64,000 nt of DNA from the NCBI RefSeq assembly GCF_012935325.2, contig NZ_JABBYG020000004.1, positions 248,001 through 312,000 of the forward strand. The letters are read 5' to 3'. Source of the DNA: Paenibacillus sp. PL91 (GTDB lineage: Bacteria; Bacillota; Bacilli; Paenibacillales; Paenibacillaceae). The notes under the pieces are model-generated. The model did not search any database. It was not told the DNA's origin and was given only the letters and a program-made list of their open reading frames with translations. The translations under genes were made by a program, and so were the position numbers. Shown here in pieces: positions 27,609 through 34,868 of the stretch; positions within the stretch are counted from its first letter, which is position 1; every line of letters begins with the position of its first letter.

Positions 27609-29003
27609 ATGGCCAGTAAGAAACCGAATATCCTGCTGTTCGGCATAGACAGCCTTCGTCGGGATCATATGAGTGCGTACGGCTATTCAAGGCTGACTAC
27701 CCCGCATCTTGATAAAATTGCAGCTCAGGGCGTACTGTACGAGAAGCATTTCAGCCCGGGCATTCCGACAACGCCGGCTTACGCATCGATGCTGACAGGC
27801 ATGGACGTGTTCGGCACCGACGTTGTGGCGCTGCGCCATGAAGGACCGCTCGGCGGTCACGTCAGGACGCTGCCGGAGGTCCTCGCTGAGAACGGCTATA
27901 ATACAACATGCGTCGGCTTCACGGGCAATCCGTCATCGCGCGGCTTCCAAACGTATCTCGATTATGAATCTTGGGTGCCCGACGAGTCGGGACGCACGCC
28001 CAAGGCGCAAAACCTGAACGACATCGCAATTCCAGAGCTGGAGCGGCTGGCGGCAGAGGATAAGCCGTTCCTGCTGTTCATGCGGCATATGGATCCGCAT
28101 TCGCCGTATTTGCCGCCTGCGCCGTTCGAGCGGATGTTCTACGGCAAGGACGAGAAGGACCCGGCCAACGATTCCATGGAGCCGGTTTACCATTTCAAGC
28201 CGTTCGCGGATTTTCTGAAGTCATGGATTCCGGAAGGCGTTACCGACGAAGCTTATGTCAGCGCGCAGTATGACGGCGCAATCGCTTATATGGACGCTTG
28301 TATTCAAAGCATCTTCGAGAAGCTTGCCGCGCTAGGTTTGGAGGAAGAGACGCTGGTCGTAATCACGTCGGATCACGGCGAGACGCTGTACGAGCACGAC
28401 TGTTATTTTGACCATCACGGCCTGTATGACTGTACGCTTGTCGTGCCGCTCATCATCAAGTTCCCAGGACGTTTGCCTGCGGGAAAACGGATAGAGGATG
28501 TGTCGGCCATCTCGGATATTATGCCGACGCTGCTTGACTTGATTGGCATCGACGGCGGCATTTCCTTCGACGGCCGCAGCCTGACGAAGGAGGTTTCGAG
28601 CGAGGAAACGAACCGGATCAGCGAGCTGTATCTGACGGAATGCACATGGATGCGCAAGCACGGCTGGCGGACACCGGAATGGAAGCTGATCCGCGCATTA
28701 GAGCCGGATTTCCACTTCAAGCCTGAGGTAGAGCTGTACAATTTGATCCGTGATCCGGAGGAGAACACCAATGTCGCGGAGCAGGAGCCAGAGGTCGTCG
28801 CGATGCTGACGAAGCGGATGGAGGACCATATCGCAAGGCGCGAAGAGCAGACTGGACGTACGAATCCTATCTATACGAATCTGAACTGGCACGGCAAAGG
28901 CGAGACGTTCACCTCGTCCGAGCAGGCATACGAGTCGCTGCATATCGGCAACATTATCGGCGCACGCTCCCTCCAAACCAAGGAGGAGGCGGCATCCAAA
29001 TGA
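27609..29003 (+). CDS. Sulfatase-family (alkaline phosphatase superfamily) hydrolase with Thr in place of the formylglycine Cys
   Basis: A 464-residue cytoplasmic protein with no signal peptide. The N-terminus FGIDSLRRDHMSAYGY supplies one metal Asp (D14) where classical sulfatases have Asp-Asp. The catalytic motif reads T54-T55-P56-A57-Y58 before ASMLTG, aligned with C-x-P-S/A-R in formylglycine sulfatases. The late metal site SDHGETLYEHD (about 255-265) is intact. Thr nucleophiles are known in this superfamily (nucleotide pyrophosphatases/phosphodiesterases, phosphoethanolamine transferases, LtaS), so a phosphate-ester or phosphodiester substrate is plausible. Sulfate-ester cleavage without formylglycine would be unusual. 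AAGGAGG precedes ATG 27609. The last codon overlaps the next gene (ATGA). Confidence 0.82.
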   Translation: MASKKPNILLFGIDSLRRDHMSAYGYSRLTTPHLDKIAAQGVLYEKHFSPGIPTTPAYASMLTGMDVFGTDVVALRHEGPLGGHVRTLPEVLAENGYNTTCVGFTGNPSSRGFQTYLDYESWVPDESGRTPKAQNLNDIAIPELERLAAEDKPFLLFMRHMDPHSPYLPPAPFERMFYGKDEKDPANDSMEPVYHFKPFADFLKSWIPEGVTDEAYVSAQYDGAIAYMDACIQSIFEKLAALGLEEETLVVITSDHGETLYEHDCYFDHHGLYDCTLVVPLIIKFPGRLPAGKRIEDVSAISDIMPTLLDLIGIDGGISFDGRSLTKEVSSEETNRISELYLTECTWMRKHGWRTPEWKLIRALEPDFHFKPEVELYNLIRDPEENTNVAEQEPEVVAMLTKRMEDHIARREEQTGRTNPIYTNLNWHGKGETFTSSEQAYESLHIGNIIGARSLQTKEEAASK

Positions 29004-30004
29004 TTCGGGTTGCGGTCGTCGGAGTCAATCATATCGGAAAAATCCACTGTCGCGCCTACCGTAATCATCCGGACACGGAGCTTGCGGCTGTCTGCGATCT
29101 GATGCAGGAACGCGCGGAAGCGGCAGGCCTTGAACATGGCGTTCCCTTCTATACCGACCTAAGAGAGCTGCTAGCTAAAGAGCAAATCGACGTAGTGGCG
29201 GTTGCAACGGCGGGTGTGGAGAAGGGCAGCCATCATTTCGAGCCAGCGATGGTCGCGATTGAAGCAGGCAAGGACGTCCACGTGGAGAAGCCGATTTCCA
29301 ACCGGATCGAGGAAGCAAGGACGCTAGTCGCTGCCGCCCGTGAACGAGGCGTCCGGCTCGCTTGTAATTTAAATCACCGCTTTACGCCCGCTGCTTACAA
29401 AGCGAAGGAAATGATGGAAGCGGGCAAGCTAGGCTCCCTTCTTTTTCTCAATATGCGGTTAACCATCCAGAATTCGCAGGAAGATACGGAGTGGCTGCAC
29501 ATGCGTGCTCTGCATCCCCATTCCATCGATGTCATGCGGTATTTTGGCGGTGATGTAAAGCGGGTGCAGGCGTTCATGACCAAGGCGCCGGGCCGCCAGA
29601 GCTGGTCGACCGTATCTGTCAATCTGCAGTTTGTTTCCGGCGCGGTCGGCCATTTGACCGGAAGCTACGACATGTCGATGCGCCATCCGATCGAATATTG
29701 CGAAGTGGCAGGCAACGAAGGCCGATTCGTTATCGACAACGTGTACGAAAGCATGACGTATTATCCGCACCAATCCGACGAGTTGACCGTAGTCCGCAAT
29801 TCGCTGTTTGGCGGGATGCAGGGCTTCAACGATACGTTTACACATCGGATCAATCGATTCATCGGGCAGATCAAGGCAGGCGATGCGCCGGAAATGATCG
29901 AGGCGTCCGGCGCGGATGCGCTTGCCGCACAGGAAGTTATTGAAGCCGCGATTCGTTCGCATCAGTCCGGCGGCATGCCCGTTGACGTACCCGCGAACGG
30001 ATAA
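29000..30004 (+). CDS. Gfo/Idh/MocA-family oxidoreductase (second paralogue)
   Basis: A 334-residue NAD(P)-dependent dehydrogenase with Rossmann motif VAVVGVNHIGKIH, acidic AVCD after strand 2 and the family Lys in EKPISN. It shares the CNLNHRFTPAAYKAK and HFEPAM segments with the protein at 25562, so the two arose by duplication and probably bind related substrates. The ribosome site AGGAGGAGG (28981-28989) lies inside the preceding gene, and the start overlaps its stop by four bases. Its placement between the two Thr-type hydrolases ties redox chemistry to ester cleavage in one operon. Confidence 0.85.
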   Translation: MIRVAVVGVNHIGKIHCRAYRNHPDTELAAVCDLMQERAEAAGLEHGVPFYTDLRELLAKEQIDVVAVATAGVEKGSHHFEPAMVAIEAGKDVHVEKPISNRIEEARTLVAAARERGVRLACNLNHRFTPAAYKAKEMMEAGKLGSLLFLNMRLTIQNSQEDTEWLHMRALHPHSIDVMRYFGGDVKRVQAFMTKAPGRQSWSTVSVNLQFVSGAVGHLTGSYDMSMRHPIEYCEVAGNEGRFVIDNVYESMTYYPHQSDELTVVRNSLFGGMQGFNDTFTHRINRFIGQIKAGDAPEMIEASGADALAAQEVIEAAIRSHQSGGMPVDVPANG

Positions 30005-30035
30005 GCGAAAGACTAGGCGAGAGGAGACGATCTGC

Positions 30036-30587
30036 ATGGACAGACAACACGGCTCGGTGATATGGTTCATGGGATTGTCGGGAGCGGGCAAGACGACGAC
30101 GGCCCGGCATATAGCGGCGGAGCTGCTGCAGCAAGGACGGCACGTGGAGCTGCTGGACGGCGACGAGCTTAGAGAGACGATCTGCAAAGGCCTTGGCTTC
30201 TCCCGCGAGGAACGGCTTGAAAATATCAAACGGATCGTCTACGTGGCAAAGCTTCTCTCTCGCAACAGCGTGGATGTGCTCGTCTCCGCCATTACGCCCT
30301 ACCAGGAAATGCGTGACTACGCACGATCGCAGCTGCCTGGGTTCGTGGAAATTTACGTGCAGTGCCCGCTCGGCGAGTGCGAGCGCCGTGACGTAAAGGG
30401 CTTGTATGCCAAGGCGAGAAACGGCGACTTGCGCCAATTTACCGGCGTTTCCGATCCGTTCGAGGTGCCGCAGTCCCCCGACATCGTGATCGACACGGCT
30501 GCCACCTCGCTGCAGGATAACGGCGATGCCGTGATCGGCTGGCTGCATGCCAATTTGCGGTTCAAACACGCAGCGCAGAGAGCATAA
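30036..30587 (+). CDS. cysC: Adenylylsulfate kinase-like protein
   Basis: A 183-residue cytoplasmic kinase of the APS kinase family, whose known reaction is APS + ATP to PAPS + ADP. Seen: P-loop GLSGAGKT (13-20), D41-G-D43 with ELR, GLGFSREERLENI, CERRDVKGLYAKAR and FTGVSDPFE. The usual ISPYR segment reads ITPYQ (86-90), replacing the Ser and Arg of that motif. ATG 30036 follows GAGGAGA; the open frame extends upstream into the previous gene without a site. No ATP sulfurylase, PAPS reductase or sulfotransferase is nearby. Because a CysC homologue in Campylobacter phosphorylates a CDP-linked phosphoramidate rather than APS, the substrate should not be assumed. Confidence 0.85.
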   Translation: MDRQHGSVIWFMGLSGAGKTTTARHIAAELLQQGRHVELLDGDELRETICKGLGFSREERLENIKRIVYVAKLLSRNSVDVLVSAITPYQEMRDYARSQLPGFVEIYVQCPLGECERRDVKGLYAKARNGDLRQFTGVSDPFEVPQSPDIVIDTAATSLQDNGDAVIGWLHANLRFKHAAQRA

Positions 30588-30641
30588 CCGAAGAGGCGAT
30601 AGATAACCGGATCACCGGAATCCCGAAGGAGACGGCATACC

Positions 30642-32078
30642 ATGAAGATCATACTAATATCGCTGGATACGCTTCGCGCCTCAAGGTTGAGCGGGTACGG
30701 CTATCCGAAGCCGACGAGCCCATATTTGGACCGGATCGCCGAGCAAGGCGTGCTGTTCGAGCGCGCTTATGCCGCCGACATTCCAACCGAAGTGGCGCAT
30801 ACCGGCATTTTTACCGGCAAAGTCGGGCTTACGACAGGGATTGTCTCCCACGGGTCAGAGCTGACGCATCTGCCCAAATCGACCCCGTGGCTGCCAAACC
30901 TGCTGCGCAGCGCCGGCTTCACGACGTCGGCGGTGGACAATTTGTACCAGCTTAAGGAATGGTTTGCGCGCGGCTACCGCTACTATACGAACAGCGTTGG
31001 CGGCAATCGTTGGATCGACGGCCGGACCGTCAATGATTTGGCAATGCCATGGCTGACGGAGCATAAGGACGAATCGTTCTTTTTGTTCCTTCATTATTGG
31101 GACGCTCATACGCCTTATTTGCCGCCGGAATCGTATATTCCAGACTTTTATGAAGCGGGGCGGGATCCTTATGATCCGGACAACCGAAGCATGGATTCGG
31201 CATACAACCATCCCGCCTACCCGTTCTTCAAGCACCACCATTACGATCTTGTCGGTCCGGTGACCGACAGTGCCTACTATGACGCGCTATATGACGCAGA
31301 AATCCGCTATCTTGACGATCGTTTGAAGGAACTCGACACCCATCTGGAGAAATTGGGTATTAAAGAGGATACGCTGCTGATTCTGTTCGGCGATCATGGT
31401 GAGAGTCTGACGGAGCACGACATCTTCTGGGATCATTGCGGCTTGTACGAGCCGACCGTCCATGTGCCGATTATTATGCGGTGGCCCGGTCGTATTCCAG
31501 AGGGACGCAGGGTGCAGGGCCTCGTGCAGCAGGTGGACATTATGCCGACCGTGCTGGAAGCGATACGCAGCGAAAAGCCTGACGGTGTCGACCTTGCGAA
31601 GGTTGCAGACCCGCCCGAAATGGACGGCCGGTGCTTATGGCCTTCTATCCGCAGGGAGATGGACGGTACGCACGACGTCGTTTACCTGAGTGAATGTGCC
31701 TGGCAGGCGGCGCGCGGCGTACGGACGAACCGCCACAAATTTATCCGCACATACGACGCGGGGCCTTTTACTAGACCGCCAAGAGAGCTGTATGATCTGA
31801 GTGCCGATCCAGAAGAGACGGTAAATCTCGCGGAAAGTGAGCCGGAGCTCGCCGACCAGCTGGAAAGGCAGTTGGAAAGCTGGGTGGCGGCTAAGCTGAA
31901 CGGCCGTGAGGATCCGAAGGACCGGCAGCTCCGCGAGGCGGGACTTCCGTTCCGCAGGCGCATTGAGCAAATACTGGCGGCATCCGGTATGACGTGGGAC
32001 GAATGGTTTCAGAATCCGAGCCGTCAGCGATTCGATCAGGCGACAGAAGGGCGGCTTGAACCGATCATCGGATCTTGA
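30642..32078 (+). CDS. Second Thr-type sulfatase-family hydrolase
   Basis: A 478-residue protein without signal peptide. The N-terminal metal segment is LISLDTLRASRLSGYGY (D9), the catalytic segment is T49-E50-V51-A52-H53 before TGIFTG, and the late metal site is GDHGESLTEHD. Compared with C-x-P-x-R sulfatases both Cys and Pro are gone; a Thr and a His remain, as in T-x-P-S-H members of the alkaline phosphatase superfamily. It is a divergent relative of the protein at 27609 rather than a recent copy. AAGGAG precedes ATG 30642. The stop codon lies inside an 11-base tandem repeat (32067-32110). Confidence 0.82.
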   Translation: MKIILISLDTLRASRLSGYGYPKPTSPYLDRIAEQGVLFERAYAADIPTEVAHTGIFTGKVGLTTGIVSHGSELTHLPKSTPWLPNLLRSAGFTTSAVDNLYQLKEWFARGYRYYTNSVGGNRWIDGRTVNDLAMPWLTEHKDESFFLFLHYWDAHTPYLPPESYIPDFYEAGRDPYDPDNRSMDSAYNHPAYPFFKHHHYDLVGPVTDSAYYDALYDAEIRYLDDRLKELDTHLEKLGIKEDTLLILFGDHGESLTEHDIFWDHCGLYEPTVHVPIIMRWPGRIPEGRRVQGLVQQVDIMPTVLEAIRSEKPDGVDLAKVADPPEMDGRCLWPSIRREMDGTHDVVYLSECAWQAARGVRTNRHKFIRTYDAGPFTRPPRELYDLSADPEETVNLAESEPELADQLERQLESWVAAKLNGREDPKDRQLREAGLPFRRRIEQILAASGMTWDEWFQNPSRQRFDQATEGRLEPIIGS

Positions 32079-32110
32079 TCGGATCTTGACCGGATCTTGA
32101 CCAGATTTCG
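32067..32110 (+). repeat. Four 11-base tandem repeats across a stop codon
   Basis: Two identical units ATCGGATCTTG (32067-32077, 32078-32088) are followed by ACCGGATCTTG (32089-32099) and a decayed ACCAGATTTCG (32100-32110). The sulfatase-family stop TGA (32076-32078) spans the first junction. Eleven is not a multiple of three, so copy number does not alter the protein end but changes the distance to the AraC gene's ribosome site. Confidence 0.85.
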
Positions 32111-32127
32111 ACGCGAGGGGATGAAAG

Positions 32128-33072
32128 ATGGAACGTATACTGGGTAGCGATACTTACATGAAGGATGAATTTCCGTTCTGGATCACTCGGATGGTACAAA
32201 CCACTGTCGCCGAACACGGTCACGAGTTCATTGAGCTTGTCTACGTGGTGCAAGGACAGGGCGTCCATATCTTCCAAGGCAACCATTACAACATTCATGC
32301 GGGCGACGTGTTTATTATCAATCCGGGCGAGACACATGCTTACTCTGTAGCGTCTGGCGGGAATATGGAAATCGTCAATTGCTTGTTCATGCCGTCCTTT
32401 ATTCCCGATGCGCTGCTTCAGGAGCTGGAAATAACGGCATCGATGGACTACTTCTACGTGCATCCCTTCCTAAAGCAGGATGTCCGCTTCAACCATTACC
32501 TGAATCTGAACGGCCAGGAGGCGACGTCCGTGCTAGCATTGCTGGAGAGCATGATCCGCGAATTCAGCAGCCGCGGCTCCGGCCATAAGACGTTGATCCG
32601 CCTGCAGATGGTGGAGCTGCTCGTGCTGCTGTCCCGCTATTACGCCTATATGCAAAGCCATCGTATCCATAGATCCCCGCGCCAATCGGAACGAGTGATG
32701 ATGGCTAGACGGATTTCCGGCTATCTCGAACGCCATTTTGACAAGAAAATTACGCTTCAGACGCTGGCCGGCCTGTTCAATGTCAGCACGCGGCAACTGA
32801 ACCGGCTGGTGCGCGAGGAGTTTGGCAAGAGCGTATTCGATCTGCTGCACGAAGTTCGCATTGAGCGGGCGAAGCGGATGCTGCTCGAATCCGACCAGAA
32901 GGTCATTTACATTGCGACCATGGTTGGCTACGATGATCCATCGTTCTTCAGCCGATTGTTCGTCCGCTATGCCGGCTGCTCGCCGCGCGAATACCGAACT
33001 GGCTCACGCGAGCAGTGGGAAGGAAAGGGGCGGATGGCGCATGACACACTCGAAGAAAGAGCGGAGGCCTAA
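32128..33072 (+). CDS. AraC-family transcriptional regulator with cupin sensor domain
   Basis: A 314-residue cytoplasmic regulator. The N-terminal cupin-like effector domain (about 20-150) has HGHEFIELVYVVQGQG and GDVFIINPGETH; the C-terminal double helix-turn-helix (about 195-295) has LFNVSTRQLNRLVREEFG and VGYDDPSFFSRLFVRYAGCSPREYR. GAGGGG precedes ATG 32128. Its 3' end overlaps the next sulfatase gene by 32 bases in another frame. It is probably an intracellular-sugar sensor for this operon. Confidence 0.9.
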   Translation: MERILGSDTYMKDEFPFWITRMVQTTVAEHGHEFIELVYVVQGQGVHIFQGNHYNIHAGDVFIINPGETHAYSVASGGNMEIVNCLFMPSFIPDALLQELEITASMDYFYVHPFLKQDVRFNHYLNLNGQEATSVLALLESMIREFSSRGSGHKTLIRLQMVELLVLLSRYYAYMQSHRIHRSPRQSERVMMARRISGYLERHFDKKITLQTLAGLFNVSTRQLNRLVREEFGKSVFDLLHEVRIERAKRMLLESDQKVIYIATMVGYDDPSFFSRLFVRYAGCSPREYRTGSREQWEGKGRMAHDTLEERAEA

Positions 33073-34468
33073 CGTGCTGCTGATTACGGCCGACCAATTA
33101 CGAGAGGATTGCGTCGGTTACAGCGGCAAATATCCGGTCCGGACACCGCATCTGGACCGTCTGTCTGAGCAGGGCGTTTCCTTCTCCCATGCCTACTCTG
33201 TGCTGCCTGTATGTTCGCCGGCTAGGCAATCGCTGCTGCGAGGAAGAAGGCCGGAGACATTCGGTGCTCTATGGAATTACAGCGGTGCCCTGCCTGTGAA
33301 GTCACTTGCGCCGGAATCCTATACTTGGACGAGAGCGCTAGCTGAAAGTGGCTATGCAACCGCATATTTGGGCAAATGGGGTGTCCATCCCGTGCATGGC
33401 CCTGCAGCTTATGGTTACGAGTCCTATGTCAGCGAAGCAGAATATCAAGACTACGTCTCGCAGAAGCACCCGGACGTCCGTTATGAGAACGGCTTCTTCG
33501 GCGAAGAGAGCCCGCTGCCGCTGGAGGACGCGGAGACGCATTGGTTCGCCGCGCGTGCGTGCGAGACGCTGGAGCGTCTGGGGGAAGACGGGCGTCCGTG
33601 GCATCTGGCGCTGCACTTCAGCGAGCCCCACTTGCCCTGCCGACCGACGGCTCCCTTCGCAGCGATGTACGACGCCGCGGACATCCCGGAATGGGCAGGC
33701 TTCCGCGAGACCTTTGCCGGCAAGCCGTACATTCAGCGCCAGCAGCCGGAGAGCTGGGGAGTCGCCGGTTACGGCTGGCAGGATTGGGCCCCGATCGTTG
33801 CCCGTTATTACGCAATCATCAGTCAACTCGACGATGCGATCGGGCGGGTGATGGGAACGCTGGAGCGGCTAGGCATGGCGGACGACACCATTGTGATCTT
33901 TACCGCGGACCACGGCGACATGTGCGGTTCCCACGGCATGATGGATAAGCACTACATCATGTATGACGATGTTGTACGGGTGCCGCTCATCGTTCGGATG
34001 CCGGGCGGCGGGGATACGGAACGAGGCTGGCAATGCGACCGGTTCGTCTACAATTTTCTGGATTTGCCGCCGACGATTCTGGAGCTTCTCAACTTGCAAA
34101 CGCGCGATCCTGGAGATCTGCAGGGACGCTCATTTGGGACGCTGCTGGCTCGGGAGGAGCCGGCCGATTGGCGGGACGCCATCGTATCGACCTATAACGG
34201 CCAGCAGTTCGGGTTGTACACGTCTCGGATGATCCGTACGGCAGAATGGAAATACATCTGGAATTTGACGGATGTCGATGAGCTGTACGACATGGGCGGC
34301 GACTCTGGCGAACTGACGAACTTGAGCGGGAAGGCCGATCATGCAGAGCTGCTCGCCGTGCTGAGGAGACGATTGTACGAGCAGCTGTCCGCGGATGGCG
34401 ATGCGATCGTCGCGAACGAATGGACACGCCGCCAGCTGCTGCAAGGCGCGAAGCTGGGCGGTACATAG
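33041..34468 (+). CDS. Formylglycine-type sulfatase (S1 family)
   Basis: A 475-residue cytoplasmic sulfatase with the canonical maturation motif C58-S59-P60-A61-R62, where Cys would become formylglycine. Other features are the N-terminal metal segment ITADQLREDCVGY (D18, with Gln replacing the second Asp), GKWGVHP near 110 and the late metal and Lys site FTADHGDMCGSHGMMDKH. ATG 33041 (MTHSKKERRPNVLL) is chosen because the fold begins right after it. The frame stays open for 73 codons upstream inside the AraC gene, without homology. No maturase (FGE or anSME) gene is in the window. It would hydrolyse a sulfate ester on an imported saccharide. Confidence 0.87.
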   Translation: MTHSKKERRPNVLLITADQLREDCVGYSGKYPVRTPHLDRLSEQGVSFSHAYSVLPVCSPARQSLLRGRRPETFGALWNYSGALPVKSLAPESYTWTRALAESGYATAYLGKWGVHPVHGPAAYGYESYVSEAEYQDYVSQKHPDVRYENGFFGEESPLPLEDAETHWFAARACETLERLGEDGRPWHLALHFSEPHLPCRPTAPFAAMYDAADIPEWAGFRETFAGKPYIQRQQPESWGVAGYGWQDWAPIVARYYAIISQLDDAIGRVMGTLERLGMADDTIVIFTADHGDMCGSHGMMDKHYIMYDDVVRVPLIVRMPGGGDTERGWQCDRFVYNFLDLPPTILELLNLQTRDPGDLQGRSFGTLLAREEPADWRDAIVSTYNGQQFGLYTSRMIRTAEWKYIWNLTDVDELYDMGGDSGELTNLSGKADHAELLAVLRRRLYEQLSADGDAIVANEWTRRQLLQGAKLGGT

Positions 34469-34553
34469 AGAAGCGAGCGCTGATGAAGCCATCATAAGTT
34501 TTATAAGCAGAATATCAGACCGAAACTAAAACATCATATGGCTGCTGAAAGAC

Positions 34554-34600
34554 AAACGGGTTTCTTCACTTGAATGACGAAGAAGCCCGTTTATGTTTTT
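34554..34600 (+). terminator. Terminator of the sulfatase operon
   Basis: AAACGGGTTTCTTC (34554-34567) pairs, with one slip, with GAAGAAGCCCGTTT (34579-34592), followed by ATGTTTTT. It is a long, stable hairpin. Confidence 0.8.
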
Positions 34601-34811
34601 GGTCGAATAAGCAATGGAAAGTACTTGAACAACTCGGTGAAAAGTATAATATAAATATGAATCTATTTTTCATAGATTTAATCGTTCGATCCTAGAGAGG
34701 CTGTTTTTGTACGATGCCTTATAAAAGTAAGGTTAGCTGAGAGTCAAGACTTAGGCACTGCAAGCAGAATGCTGATAGGATACCGTTTGGGCGGGTAAAG
34801 GAGGGACGGCG

Positions 34812-34868
34812 ATGAGGATGAGTCCATATGATGCTGCCGAAGGCCATTGGGTGGTGGAAGGCAGATGA
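34812..34868 (+). CDS. 18-codon leader frame coupled to the GMC oxidoreductase gene
   Basis: A near-consensus ribosome site AAAGGAGGG (34797-34805) serves ATG 34812, which opens an 18-residue frame (MRMSPYDAAEGHWVVEGR) ending in TGA at 34866-34868. That stop overlaps the oxidoreductase ATG (34865) as ATGA. The oxidoreductase start has only a weak GGAAGG-like site of its own, so translation of the short frame probably feeds it. It could instead be the residue of a frameshifted longer start. The peptide resembles nothing I know. Confidence 0.5.
   Translation: MRMSPYDAAEGHWVVEGR

Noticed and set aside
34625..34655. TTGAAC/TATAAT as a promoter before the GMC oxidoreductase
   Set aside because: The spacing is only 14 bases, too short for a standard sigma-A promoter.
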